From Rhynchopus euleeides (Eukaryota; Euglenozoa; Diplonemea; Diplonemida; Diplonemidae): a stretch of 64,000 nucleotides of DNA. Positions 1 to 10,511 of this stretch are shown here, piece by piece. The notes beneath the pieces were generated by a model, which was given only the letters and a program-made list of their open reading frames with translations, was not told the DNA's origin and did not search any database. Position numbers and translations under genes: made by a program. The stretch covers positions 2,225,701 to 2,289,700 of the forward strand of contig OY723278.1 in NCBI GenBank assembly GCA_963210315.1. Direction: 5' to 3'. The first letter of the stretch is position 1. Each line of letters starts with the position of its first letter.

Positions 1-1311
1 GAGCCGTCCAGCCTGCCTCCGGAGCGCGACGCCGCGCAGGGCGGCGGTGGTGCGTCGGGGCAGCGCCGTGTCCCCCAGAAACTCCCCCCGACCTCCCCAC
101 CAGCAGGCGTGTCGGCAGCTGCTGTCCCAGTTGCTGCCGGGCGCAGCGCTGCGACGAATTCGAGTGACCTGTGGGACCGCATTGCAGCCTCCGACAATGT
201 GGCCACCAAGGGCAAGGTGAAGAACGCCGCCTTCCCGCAAGACGCAGAGACCGAGTATGTCCCGCTGACAGCGGCACACATCAGCACGCACAGCTCCCCT
301 CTCGGGAGCAGTACCGGCAACAGCACCGCAGCACACGGGATGAACCACATGGACCTCGACGGCAGCCCCCCTCATCCAGGCCTGCCGTCCTACGGGCGCC
401 GCTCCCCTGCGATCCAGCCGAGTGGTGCTGCGCATCCGACAACGTCGCCCTTGGGGGCTGGGCAGCGCGTGCCCCCTGCGTACAACTCGCTGGGCAGTGG
501 CAGCTCCATGGGGTATGAGGGTGCGTCGTCGACGTCGTCGCTCGGGTCTGCCGGGCAGGGGCCGAAGCCCAAGGCGGGGCGGCGTGCCGAGCCCCCCGTG
601 GACCCGGCACTGCAGGAGGAGATCGACCGCGCCTTCGCCAACGCCGATGCAGGGGCGCAGGAGTTGAAGGACCTCGGCAACAAGTGCTTCCAGGCGCGGA
701 ACTTCAACCCGGCCATCCGGCTGTACACTGCTGCGATTGAGAAGAAGCCGACGGACCACGTGCTGTACAGTAACCGTTCTGCTGCGTACCTGCAGAGCCC
801 GATGGTTTCCGGCCCCGTGATGGCACTGCAGGATGCTGAGAAGTGTGTGGAGCTGAAGCCCGACTGGTTCAAAGGGTGGAGCCGCACCGGGGATGCCCTC
901 TTCAAGCAGAAGAAGCACGAGCGGGCCGTGGAGTGCTACCGTAAGAGCCTCGAGCTGGATTCGACGAACGAGAACACGAAGTCGTCGCTGCGGCAGTGCG
1001 AGGAGGAGGTGGGTGGGCAGCGCGCCCAGAAGGAGTTCTACCAGTCGCAGGCCCAGAGCTCCATCAGTAGCAGCGACACGCGCAGGGGGAGCACCACGTG
1101 GGATGACATCCAGGATGCAGCTGCAGCAGGGCGCAGCTTCAAGGAGCTGGAGCTCATGCGCTTCCGGGATCGCTGCGAGTCACGCCCCACATCGCGTGCC
1201 GATGCCTCCAAGCCGAACGAGACGCCACACGTGCCGGTGTGCGGCACAGACCTTGCTCAGTCATACAAGAACGGGTTGATGGAGTCGTTCCGCCAGAAGA
1301 AGCGCACGTAG
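1..1311 (+). CDS. TPR co-chaperone-like protein, 5' end outside the window
   Basis: The frame is open from base 1 with no stop, so the gene starts left of the window; 436 residues are visible. A low-complexity Ser/Gly/Pro-rich N-terminal half is followed by about three tetratricopeptide repeats (visible residues about 221-340) of the Hop/Sti1 co-chaperone type: ELKDLGNKCFQARNF, then VLYSNRSAAYL, then DWFKGWSRTGDALFKQKKH. TPR arrays of this class usually bind the C-terminal peptide of Hsp70 or Hsp90, but I do not see enough of the protein to assign the partner. The tail after the TPRs (about 95 residues) is polar and ends SFRQKKRT. There is no signal peptide or membrane segment in the visible part. 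Confidence is high that this is coding, low on exact function. Confidence 0.85.
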   Translation, partial: EPSSLPPERDAAQGGGGASGQRRVPQKLPPTSPPAGVSAAAVPVAAGRSAATNSSDLWDRIAASDNVATKGKVKNAAFPQDAETEYVPLTAAHISTHSSPLGSSTGNSTAAHGMNHMDLDGSPPHPGLPSYGRRSPAIQPSGAAHPTTSPLGAGQRVPPAYNSLGSGSSMGYEGASSTSSLGSAGQGPKPKAGRRAEPPVDPALQEEIDRAFANADAGAQELKDLGNKCFQARNFNPAIRLYTAAIEKKPTDHVLYSNRSAAYLQSPMVSGPVMALQDAEKCVELKPDWFKGWSRTGDALFKQKKHERAVECYRKSLELDSTNENTKSSLRQCEEEVGGQRAQKEFYQSQAQSSISSSDTRRGSTTWDDIQDAAAAGRSFKELELMRFRDRCESRPTSRADASKPNETPHVPVCGTDLAQSYKNGLMESFRQKKRT

Positions 1312-3843
1312 AAAAAAGGGCCGGTGAATGCCAGCCAAGACTGGCGAGACTGCACTTCCTGGTGATCCAGCGACCCATGCTTCTGGTTTGGTGCCGCCTC
1401 TCGATCAGGAAGCAACTCAGGAACGCAGGAACCCGCAAGGCAGCGGATTGCTGGGGCGTCACGATAGCAGCAGCACGTCAGGTCTGGGCCCCTCCTCTGG
1501 CTTTTGGCGAGATGTGTTTTCTCCAGTTTGATGGCTTTTTCGGCAGTTGAAATAACTGCTACAACACATGGCAGGCCTCATCGAGGCCTCGAATTGCATG
1601 CCACACCGAATGGCCGAAAGGGCCAAATTCCGCAAGGCCAGAGAAGAGCCGGAGGAATGACAGCCTTTCAACCCCCCCCCCCCCCTTTGTATTTTGTGTT
1701 CATGATGAGGCAAATTTGGGCCGTCTGGCTGAACGGGTTTGTCCCAGCCCAGAGCCATCTTTGCTTGCAAGAGCCCCCACCCGCCAGGGTGGGGGCAGGG
1801 CCCAAACCGACAAACAGTTGCTGGGGCGGTGGTAGTGGTGGTGGTTGTGCCCACCTCCCTCACCTCACCCCGTCCCCCCGCCCCTCCCTGCTCCTTTACA
1901 TACTGCCCCCGCCTTCTTCCCTGCCCCCCAGTAACAACAGTCTAAGGGTACGTCTATCTTTTGCTTACGCCTTCTTTGCTTGTTCAGTTTCATGCTTCCC
2001 GGCCAAACATATCCCCTAAATAAAGCCTTCCCTCTGTCTGTGGTGGGGGTTGTTCTTCACTCCGGTGCCGATATTGGGCGCTTTTATGCTGTGCTTCTCC
2101 TTTCACCGATACCCATAGAAGACCCCTCCGGGCCGGATTACTTCAGTTTTCTGCTCCCTGGAGGGACGCTTAGACCACGTGGCGTCTCTTATCTGACGAG
2201 ATTTGCTGGTGATTTGCTTCAGGGCTCTATCATCCGGCGAGGCCACGTCCAACACACGCTGTGTTGTCCCCCCTATTCCCACTTCCCGTTCGCTGCCATT
2301 CCCACCCATGGATCAAGCAAACGCGTTCTTACATCGATGTGGCTGTTTCAAGCCCCCCGTGGAAAGCCTTGTTTTTGTCTTTTTCATCAGTTTTGCTGCC
2401 AACTCTCCTCTGCGCCGTTTATCTCTTCCCGGGCTGAATCATTCGCACACACGCAAAGCGTGTGTGCGGATCAGCGACAGTAAGGCACCTGCGCCGATTT
2501 GCCAAGGTGCTTCTTATGATCTGCGCAGGCTCACCCTCACTGCAACCCCAGATCAACACGCAGATACGCGCCGCCCTGCATCACACACCGCCTTCTGCCT
2601 TCCCGGCGGGACTGCTCCACGTGACTGGGATGTGTACTCTCTTGCAACCTGGCTGACCACCAACTCGTGGGGTCAGACGTGTCGACCTCCCGAGTTGCTG
2701 GCCACATATGCACGGTTGCAAGGAGCTCTCAGGTAGGTGGAAGCAGTGCCACGGATGGGCGTCCGCCACAGCCGTTGCTAGGGAGGGGATGGGGGAGAGG
2801 GGGCTTTGCGCATTCCAACCGGTGCTGCCCCAATCCAATCAAGGATTGCACAATCGGGCAGCACACAATCCAGCTTTCAGATCGTTCCTGAAGCTTTTGG
2901 GTGCCCCGTAAATAGGGCTGTTTCCTGTGTGGTGTCGTGGTGGGGTTTCAGCACCGAGGGTGCTGCACTTCTCTGGATCAAGATCGGGGGCCACTGCAGT
3001 GGCTGAAGGGGTTGGTGGGGCTCAGGGGCTCTGAAGGAAGGGCTTTCGTCCTGAGCAATGGACAATACACTTACACATGGGAGTCGCCCGCTAGGTCGCT
3101 CCCGCCTGAAAGCAAGAAGGGATGGTGGTGGTGGTGGGGGTCGGGCTCCCAGAGTCGCCGCCACTTTGCGATGGGTCTTCTGGCTGGGTTGCTGGCCTGT
3201 CCTACCGCAGTGCTGCTGCTTTTTCAAACATGTCCACGTGTGTGTGTGTGTGTGTGTGTGTGCCGAGTATGCCTTTTGCGCCGACAATTCGACAGTTTCT
3301 ATGCTTCTAAAAAACCACCCCCACCCCCCCCACACGCACCCAAAGGCTCACAAATAGCACAAGCCAGCCGTGCCATCACATATTGCTGCCACTTTCAGGT
3401 TTCTCTCTGCGAGTGCGTGCCTGTGCCTTCCCGCGGGTGCGGCTGCAGTTCCCTGCAAGCCGTGGGCGCCCGATTATTTATGGGATGTCAAGAGGATCAG
3501 AGGGGCACAGTCCACACAAGAGGCAAGCAGATGCCTAGATGCCTCACTTCTTCGTGCAGGCCATGCATGCTTGCCTGCCAAATTCTCGTGCCAATGGGAA
3601 CGCAGCAAATGCCGACCTGCAGTGCCTTGGGAGGATGCCCGGTCTGGGTTGACCTGTGGGCACGTGGGTTCAGGCCAACAACGAGGGCAGCTTCCCGGAA
3701 AGCGACGCATTGAACACAGACCGCCCTCCCCTGCCCGCCCTCAGCTTGCATCCCTGCCCCACGCGACTACTCGCCGCTGCTACACCGCACCGCCACAAGC
3801 AGGAGGGTGGAGGCCCCCACCAGTTGACACAACAGGAAGCAGG
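1312..3843. other. Long intergenic region with homopolymer and dinucleotide tracts
   Basis: About 2.5 kb without a gene I can support. It holds a C tract around 1671-1685, a GT microsatellite around 3238-3262 and a short C/A-rich stretch near 3310-3335. The open frames here are short, overlap on both strands and show no recognisable domain. The last bases before the next gene carry a plausible splice acceptor AG at 3834-3835. Confidence 0.6.
3238..3262. repeat. GT dinucleotide microsatellite
   Basis: About twelve uninterrupted GT units. Intergenic, roughly 580 bp upstream of the PHF5A start codon. No function can be read from it. Confidence 0.9.
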
Positions 3844-4312
3844 ATGGCGCGTCACCAGACTGACCTGCTGCTGTGCAGGAAGCAGGACGGCATCGGTATG
3901 CTTTGCCATGCTTCGGTTCATTGCGTGCCGCTGTCTCTGTCTTGTGTCCCTTCCACCACCCTGGCTTCTTTCCACAGCGTTCGGCCGGACCTGCGAGAAG
4001 TGTGACGGAAAGTGTGTGATCTGCGACTCGCACGTGCATCCCTGCACGCTCGTGCGCATCTGCGATGAATGCAACTACGGCACCAACCAAGGGCGCTGTG
4101 TTGTGTGCGGAAACCCTGGCGTGTCAGACGCGTATTACTGCAAGGAATGTGTGATGCTGGAAAAAGACGTATGTCCCCCCTACCCTGCCCAGCTCTGTGC
4201 ATCCACCCTGCATCTGCCACAGCGCGACGGGTGTCCGAAGATCATAAACCTCGGCTCAGCCCGCAAAGGGCTTCACTACGAACGGAAAAACTACGACTTT
4301 GCACCAAGATAG
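3844..4312 (+). CDS. PHF5A: PHF5A/Rds3, zinc-knuckle subunit of splicing factor SF3b
   Basis: Three exons: 3844-3895, 3978-4168 and 4223-4312, giving 110 residues, the same length as the human protein. Introns of 82 and 54 nt both start GTATG and end CACAG. PHF5A is a compact knotted zinc protein of the SF3b part of U2 snRNP that helps hold the branch-point adenosine. The CxxC pairs of the family are all present (CEKC, CVIC, CDEC, CVVC, CKEC) with the hallmark stretches [12 protein letters not shown] and [12 protein letters not shown], and exon 3 supplies [14 protein letters not shown]. The start is fixed by the family N-terminus ([14 protein letters not shown]). An AG at 3834-3835, nine bases before the ATG, could be a trans-splice acceptor. 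Identification is firm, and continuity across both introns validates the intron consensus used elsewhere in this window. Confidence 0.96.
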
Positions 4313-4756
4313 CACACCCCCGCCGCTGTGTTGTTTGCGACCCTTCTTCTGCAGCTGGGCGACCCCCGCTCAGCCGCCCTCTGGCGGCTTCAGCCGTGCT
4401 GTGACGGTGTGCGTGGGCGTGCTTCGCTCCAGGAGCACGGATTCACACCATCGCTGATGCCAGCCTGCCTAGCCCACCGACACAGCAGCCAGGTGTGTCC
4501 GCAGCGCTGCTGAGCCACTGCGGCACACCCCCCTGCGATGTACGGCATAACCGGGGCACGAACGAAGTACTGTTGTATGGGGCCTATCCCCCCCGCCCCA
4601 CCCCCACCCCATTGTTGTTGCAGCGAGAGGCCATGCGTCCCCCACTGCCACAGTCCACAGCCGCAGTGCAATGCGCGACACACTTCGTCTCTGCTCTGGA
4701 AGGCTCCCCCACCCACCCACCCAACACGCACTCTCATGCAGGCTTTGCCCCACACA
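4313..4756. other. Intergenic spacer
   Basis: About 440 bp. C-rich near 4590-4613; a candidate splice acceptor (CATGCAG, AG at 4740-4741) lies 16 bp before the next ATG. Nothing else recognised. Confidence 0.6.
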
Positions 4757-5314
4757 ATGTCCTCTGTACGTCCCATGTACGGGGGTGCCATGGAGATGCA
4801 GGTGCCGGGCGCGTTTATCGACGTGAGCGACCTGCGGCAGGTGCCCGACAACCAGGAGGTGTGGGCGGATATGACGACCAGCCAGACTGCTGTGCTGGAG
4901 ATCCTGGAGCTGGTGCCGGGGCAGGAGGGGCAGGCTGCGGCCGACTTCCACTTCCGGGAGCTCGGGGTGGCAAACGGCTGTGCGCCTGATGAGGTCAGGG
5001 TGCTGGAGGTGCGCGAGATGTCGGCAGCGGAGCTGCCCCACTTCCAGGACGCGGTGTCGCGCCACTACCTCCACGGGGAGCAGATCGCAGGGAAGTTCAA
5101 CGAGAAGTCGAAGAACGTCGTCAACATCGACCTGCTGCTCATCCGCCTGGCGGCACCTGCCTCGGCAGACCTCCTCCTTACACTCAACACACCCACGCAA
5201 GTGAATCCTTCTTCGTCGGAGGCGCAGTTCTCCACAGCAACGGAGTCGCCGTTCCCCGCCATGGCGAAGTCTCTCAAGATCAACGACCCTAGCCTTTTTG
5301 TGCCGATGGAGTGA
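4757..5314 (+). CDS. RANGRF: Mog1 / Ran guanine nucleotide release factor
   Basis: 185 residues from the ATG at 4757, one exon. Mog1 binds Ran GTPase in the nucleus, promotes nucleotide release and supports nuclear protein import. The family signature is clear: an N-terminal small-aromatic-GGA segment (PMYGGAM), then GAFIDVSDLRQVPDNQEVW, which is close to the human and yeast proteins, and a later LLIRL...ADLLLTLNTP strand pair matching the LLLTFN strand of the human protein. The C-terminus (SLKINDPSLFVPME) matches the family ending. The open frame extends upstream to 4538, but that part is proline- and histidine-rich without family similarity, so I start at 4757, which gives the usual length (about 185-220). 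Confidence 0.93.
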   Translation: MSSVRPMYGGAMEMQVPGAFIDVSDLRQVPDNQEVWADMTTSQTAVLEILELVPGQEGQAAADFHFRELGVANGCAPDEVRVLEVREMSAAELPHFQDAVSRHYLHGEQIAGKFNEKSKNVVNIDLLLIRLAAPASADLLLTLNTPTQVNPSSSEAQFSTATESPFPAMAKSLKINDPSLFVPME

Positions 5315-5928
5315 ACATCCCGGGGCGACAGAAGACAAAAAGCAAGCCACCCATTTTTTTGCCCAACAGCAGCATCCTCTGTCCCTGCCGCGTGTTGTGC
5401 AACGAGCAGCCACATTATTGGGTTGCTTTTGGTTGTGTGTGGGAATAGGCCCCCTGTATTTGTGTGGCGGCAGGGGGAGAGGTGGGGCAGCCCTCCCTCT
5501 CCAGCACCGCCGCTTCCTTGTTCCTCCCTTCACGGAAGTGTTGTTACTCAGAGGTGGCTCGTGCTGTGGGTCATCGATCCACAGTGTGTTGCGACCCCGC
5601 TAGCCCAGAGCTGACTCGAGAGGGATCAGGTGGAGCGGTTTGGACGAAACAGCCAGCCGCAGTGGCGAAAGCAACGTAGGACTTCCTGGTGTCTTTCGGA
5701 CAGGTGACAGGCAGGGAATGCCGCTGTTTTGCGCCCCTCTCCCGCTCTCACCGGCAGCTGTTTCTTGGCACGGTTCTCTTGTCTGCTGCTGATTCGCCCC
5801 TGTGTGTCTTGTGTCCCCAGCCCCTTCGCCGTGTGATCCTGCCCCTCTGACGTGCCTTCACACAAGCACGCTGCACACACCTTCAAACCTGCTCACAGAG
5901 GAGCTCACACACCCGACACTACATTAAA
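5315..5928. other. Intergenic spacer
   Basis: About 610 bp. No coding or RNA gene recognised. A pyrimidine-containing stretch ending CTCACAG (AG at 5897-5898) lies 30 bp before the PEMT start and is a candidate splice acceptor. Confidence 0.6.
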
Positions 5929-6797
5929 ATGATGGCCGATCTCGTTGACCTGAGCAAGCCGAGCTTCTGGAAGAGCGCGGTTGTGACCGCACTGTGCCCG
6001 ACGATCTGGAACATTGTCGCGCGGTATGAGTACCGCACGGGGGCCATCACGAGTCTGCTCGGCAGCAAGTACGCTGGTGCCTATGCCATGGCTGCGTGGA
6101 TCTTTGGGTTCAGTACCTACAGGGACATTGTGTTCGGCGAGGCCATGGCCGAGCAGCCCCGCCTCGACAACGAGGAGAACCGCGGGGCGCTGCTCGCCAC
6201 GGGGTACTCCCTGATGGCGGCGGGGACCACCCTCGTGCTCAGCTCCTTCTACCACCTGGGCATCACGGGCACCTTCCTGGGCGACTACTTCGGCATCCTG
6301 ATGAAGGAGATGGTCACCGCGTTCCCCTTCAACGTCCTGAGCGACCCGATGTACGTCGGGGCCACCATGAACTTCCTGGGCCTCGCCATCACGTATGCTT
6401 TCATGCAAGGCACATCGTCGCACCACCACACCACACCACACCACACCACACCACACCACACCACACCCACACAGCCAGGGCTCCCCTGCAGGCGCGCTTC
6501 TCTCCGCATGGGTGTGGATTGTGTACCAGATCTCGACGACCTACTTCGAGGGGTATGTCCTGCCAGTGGTGGTGCAACGCAGTGCTTCAACAGCTGCAGC
6601 AGCAGCAAGAGAGTCCTTTCCTCGTTGGAATTCCTTCCCCCCCCACCCCGCACACCGCTCGCTGTGCGAGGCTTTCCTTGACCTTCCTTGACGATCACCA
6701 CCCCCTGGCAACCACCACCCCACCCCACCCCCACAGCCCCTTCACAAGCATGATCTACCAGAAGAAGGCGGAGGAGGAGGCGAAGAAGGCGCAGTAA
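5929..6797 (+). CDS. PEMT: Phosphatidylethanolamine N-methyltransferase (PEMT/Opi3 family)
   Basis: Three exons: 5929-6392, 6475-6552 and 6737-6797, giving 200 residues (human PEMT has 199). The enzyme transfers methyl groups from S-adenosylmethionine to phosphatidylethanolamine to make phosphatidylcholine in the endoplasmic reticulum and is a small integral membrane protein. Family blocks are all present: FWKSAVV...IWNIVARYEYRT, the glycine-rich GTFLGDYFGIL (residues about 114-123), FPFNVLSDPMY, NFLGLAIT joined across intron 1 to QGSPAGALL, and the C-terminal PFTSMIYQKKA. Several hydrophobic membrane segments are visible. Introns (82 and 184 nt) start GTATG and end CACAG; intron 1 is mostly a CCACA microsatellite. 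Oddity: where human PEMT has a Glu-Glu pair before PFT, the spliced product reads Glu-Gly. A second ATG directly follows the first (5932). Confidence 0.95.
6421..6470. repeat. CCACA pentanucleotide microsatellite inside PEMT intron 1
   Basis: About nine head-to-tail CCACA units fill most of the 82-nt intron just before its 3' splice site. In the spliced product it is absent; read through, it would insert a His/Thr-rich stretch that no PEMT has, which supports the intron call. Confidence 0.85.
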
Positions 6798-7756
6798 TCT
6801 AACTGCCGAGGCGTTCGGGGTTGGTACGGCATCGGGGCTGGGTGCGTTCCCAGCAGGTCCTCGCAGGCCCAACCGCAGCACGGCTGCAGGAAAGCGTGGG
6901 TTGCGAGGGAGCGGGGGGTGGGCGGAGGGGCGGGTCGGGTCGGGGTGCAGTCTGGGCGAGTTTGGGCTCCTGAGGCACCCTCCTTCCGTCCCCCCGCCCA
7001 GAACGTTCCTGCCTTGTTGCTGCTTTGCTGTGGGGCGGTATTTCCCTGCCCACGTGCAGCGGCGCTGCAGGCCCGGGAGATTTAGTAGAAATGAGGGTAT
7101 CTCAGATTCTTTCTGTTTATTGAGGGTTGGCCCAGTTGGGCTGCACTGCGCCAATAACAAATTCTAACGTGTGTCTCATGGGTGCATGGGTGTCTGCCTG
7201 TCGGCTTTCGGGTCAGGCGTTGCCTGGATGTGCCAGCTTCGCCACACCGCGATCTGGCGGCCAACTTGCTGCCTTGCCGATGTCGTGTGTCGCCCCACCG
7301 CATCGTCAGTGTCGTGTGGCTCCACGCCTGATGTCGATGAAGCGGTCCTGCCCCACCCCCCATCTCCTTCGCTTCTGTGTTCCGAAGTGTTTGTTTGCAA
7401 TGTGCAGGGCAACCCTCGTGGCCCGGAAGTCGCGCGTGTCGTCGTGTCTCCCCCCCGCAGCGACCCAGGCAGCGCCACTATTTGCTTTGTTCGGCAGCGC
7501 CTCGGGGACCTGTGCCTTGTGTCAGCGTGCTGCGTGGTGGGCGGGATTGCGGGCGGCATCCGCGCCACCACGTCGGTTTAGTTCCAAATTGTGCAACAGC
7601 ACACAGCCCCGTCTCAGCCTGCCAGTGCGCGGGTCCTGCCGCAGCAGGAAACGTGAGAATTGGAAAGGTTCCACCTGCCAACAGTACTTAGAACCACACG
7701 AGAGCACCCCCTCCCCCGCCCCCGTCTGCCCCCTGCCGCTTTGCGCTGCATCCGGA
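6798..7756. other. Intergenic spacer with an uninterrupted frame leading into the next gene
   Basis: About 960 bp. The frame of the next gene is open from about 7127 without a stop, but the translated stretch has no domain, no low-complexity pattern like the rest of the protein and many Cys/Arg of a non-coding look. I treat it as upstream region. No RNA gene recognised. Confidence 0.5.
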
Positions 7757-10042
7757 ATGGCACATCCACGTCGCAATGATGCCGCAAGCCACCCTGTAGT
7801 ACTGCAGGACGGATACACAATGCCCATCACCCTTCCTGCCACGACGGGGGATGGGCTCGCCGACCACCCGATATCTGTTGGAGGGAAGGAGGACTGCGAG
7901 CGGTACCGCCAGCTCGGCAATGAGATGATAAAGAAGGGCGAGTACCTGCTTGCGGAGCGCATGTACGGCATGTCGCTCGGGACAGCGATGGATGTCGATC
8001 ACTACGCCCTGGCACACAACAACAGGGCGGCTGCACGTCTCGCCATGAAGCAGTACGACGGTGCTGCTGCTGATGCAGGGCGCGCAGCGGCACTTGATCC
8101 TGACAACCCGAAGGCACACTACCGGTACGCACAGGCACTGCTGGCGATGGGGAAGCTGGACGAAGCCCGGGACAGCTTCTACAACGCAAAGCTGCACTGC
8201 CCGGATGACCCGAAGATCAGGCAGGGCATCAAAGAATGCGAGACAGGCCTGCGGGATGCAGAGGCTGCAGCAACACACCGTGAAAAGGCGCGTGCGCAGG
8301 CCATCGCAGCGCAGGCCATCATCAAGGCAGATGCCGGTGGCCGCGTGGGTGATGACGACGACGAGGTGATCGAACTTTCAGAGAACGACCCGAAAATCAA
8401 GCAAGACATCACGGAGTGTGCGACAGGCCTGGCAAGCCTGCAGGATGTGGATGCTGCAGCGGCACTACGTGCACAGGCGCGTGCTATCGCAACGCGGGCG
8501 GTCGCAGGGAAGACTACAAAGATTCAGGCATGCACTGAGGTAGATGACGATGACGACGACGACGAGGTGATCGAGCTTTTAGAAGACGACCCCTCTATCA
8601 AGCCCACCCTCTCAGAGGCCCTTGCGCACAACCCCGCTAAGAGGGTGGGCTTCGACACACAGCACGTCGACTACTACCACAGTGGGTCGGGTGCCGGGGA
8701 CGGCCAGGCCTTGGAGGAGGACACGCCCTCAGAGGAGTCTGCAGAGGAGCCTGCAGCAGAGCCGTCAGACGAGGAAGATGTGTCCGACGAGGGTTGCACA
8801 GAGGAGGAGCGCCAGATCAAGCGCGAGATGCGTGTGTTGCAGAAGCGGCTGAAGGCAATTGCGCGCGAAAAACAGAGGAAGGCGCTGGCAGACCAGAAGC
8901 AGAAAGCACGGCAGGAGAGGCGCGAGGCGCGGCGCCTGGAGAAGCAGGCGCTCCGGGAGCGCGGCGCAGCTCCGGCACGTGGCGCTGCAGCGCTGCCACC
9001 TCGCAGCGACTCACCTGAAGTGATCGACGTGGTTGACGGCATGGACGTGCGCATGTCGTACTCCTTCCCTGCTGCACGCCCTGCGGAAGCAGCACCCACA
9101 CAGGGCGTCTCAGAGGACGCCAAGCCCCACCCGCAGGCTGCAGAGGAGCCGAAGGCCATCGACTACACTCGGTTTGACGCGGTGTGCCAGGACCTTTCCG
9201 ACGACGAGTCGCCTGAGCAGAAGACCAACCGGATGACACTCGAGGCAGCCACACCGGAGGACAAGCGGGGTGCGCTGAACCTGTTCACCTACTTCGACAC
9301 AGACGGCAATGGGTTCTGGAGCTACAGTGAGGCACATGAGGCCACCAAGACGCTGGAGAGGTCGGACCTGACCACGGCTGACTACAACGAGAAGTGTGAG
9401 ACCTTCGGGTGCGACCCTGACTGCGGGTGGCCCCTCGAGGCTGTGCAGTGCATGTACCTCCAGTCGGAGTCCACACTCGCAGGGCTGGTCAAACACACAC
9501 AGGTGCTCAACGAGCTGGTCCGTGGTGAGGAGGGTGTTCGCATCGAGACCTATGCGCCGAGAGACGCTGTCGAATGCTACATCGACATGCTGTGGAAGCC
9601 GGGGGTGATCCACACGGTGGCACACCACAGCACCGACCCCAGCAAATGCCTCTACGATGTCGTCTTGACGGACGGCCGGACAGGCACGCGGGATGTTCCC
9701 GCCAGCTGCCTCCGCCAGCGCCACGAGGGCTACACAGGGCCCACGGGGCTGCGGAGCGAGGGGAAGAAGATGGCCGCGACACACTACCTCGACCCCAGCT
9801 ACGGCGTGATGCACCCCAAGGACCTCTCGGCAGGTGCGCAGCAGGTCGCACTGACACAGCGCCCCGCCTCCAGCCTCGATCACATCGGCGACAAGGTGAT
9901 CGACGAGGTGCCGGAGCGCAGCAACCTGCCAGAAGACCCTGTGAAGCGCCTGCCCATCACCATCGCGCGCACGGGCCTTGAGGACGAGACGACAGGCTTC
10001 CTTTCGAAGGAGAAGGTGCGCAAGCTGCTGGGGCAGCGCTAG
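7757..10042 (+). CDS. TPR protein with acidic repeats and an EF-hand
   Basis: 761 residues from the ATG at 7757. Residues about 45-157 are three tetratricopeptide repeats (CERYRQLGNEMIKKGEY; DHYALAHNNRAAARLAM; PKAHYRYAQALLAMGKLDEA), a peptide-binding scaffold. Next comes an internal duplication of about 75 residues in which each copy ends in a run of Asp followed by EVIEL. A Lys/Arg/Glu-rich helix follows (about 345-405), then a canonical EF-hand loop DTDGNGFWSYSE (514-525) expected to bind calcium, and a C-terminal region with a possible SH3/Tudor-like strand set (DVVLTDGRTGTRDVPASCL). KRVGF at 295-299 fits the RVxF docking motif for protein phosphatase 1, but that motif is short and common. 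Soluble; no signal peptide. I do not recognise an orthologue, so the role is open: a calcium-responsive TPR adaptor is the cautious reading. Confidence 0.85.
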   Translation: MAHPRRNDAASHPVVLQDGYTMPITLPATTGDGLADHPISVGGKEDCERYRQLGNEMIKKGEYLLAERMYGMSLGTAMDVDHYALAHNNRAAARLAMKQYDGAAADAGRAAALDPDNPKAHYRYAQALLAMGKLDEARDSFYNAKLHCPDDPKIRQGIKECETGLRDAEAAATHREKARAQAIAAQAIIKADAGGRVGDDDDEVIELSENDPKIKQDITECATGLASLQDVDAAAALRAQARAIATRAVAGKTTKIQACTEVDDDDDDDEVIELLEDDPSIKPTLSEALAHNPAKRVGFDTQHVDYYHSGSGAGDGQALEEDTPSEESAEEPAAEPSDEEDVSDEGCTEEERQIKREMRVLQKRLKAIAREKQRKALADQKQKARQERREARRLEKQALRERGAAPARGAAALPPRSDSPEVIDVVDGMDVRMSYSFPAARPAEAAPTQGVSEDAKPHPQAAEEPKAIDYTRFDAVCQDLSDDESPEQKTNRMTLEAATPEDKRGALNLFTYFDTDGNGFWSYSEAHEATKTLERSDLTTADYNEKCETFGCDPDCGWPLEAVQCMYLQSESTLAGLVKHTQVLNELVRGEEGVRIETYAPRDAVECYIDMLWKPGVIHTVAHHSTDPSKCLYDVVLTDGRTGTRDVPASCLRQRHEGYTGPTGLRSEGKKMAATHYLDPSYGVMHPKDLSAGAQQVALTQRPASSLDHIGDKVIDEVPERSNLPEDPVKRLPITIARTGLEDETTGFLSKEKVRKLLGQR

Positions 10043-10511
10043 CCGGAACACGCCACCCATATGGCAGGACTCGATCCTGACGGAAGGGCGCCTCTGACTG
10101 CCACGCAGGCGCGCAGGTTAGTTGCAGGATGCCCTCCTCTCGTCATGATGCTTACACTATCTCGCCTAGCCTAGAGCGGGACAGGTGTGGCCCTGCGGCG
10201 GCCTGGCCCACCTACATCTCAAGCCCCTTTTAAGTTTGAAGTCTGGCGCATGGCCATCATTGCGGGATCCCTAGCTTTTAATACAGCAGTTCTTTGCAGG
10301 CTACAAAACTGGACCACAACCCACCCACCCCGCCCAGTATTGACGTGTGCACTCTCGTTGAGACTGCTGCATCTGCTACTCATCACACTACCCAGCTATC
10401 GCTCTGTCACACACCCACCTGCAGACACCATAGACACACGCACCAAACCGCACTGATCTTAGGGTGCAAAGCGTCTCGCTACGCAGCAGGAGGGCATCTG
10501 CCCATCTGCCC
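10043..10511. other. Intergenic spacer
   Basis: About 470 bp, less GC-rich than the coding flanks. A candidate acceptor (TACGCAG) lies about 25 bp before the next start codon. Nothing else recognised. Confidence 0.6.

Noticed and set aside
1504..3713. Frames of 130-260 codons in the first long spacer
   Set aside because: They run through C tracts and the GT microsatellite, have no domains, and overlap on both strands.
7127..7756. N-terminal extension of the TPR/EF-hand protein
   Set aside because: Open in frame but without an ATG of good context or recognisable sequence; composition differs from the rest. Start kept at 7757.
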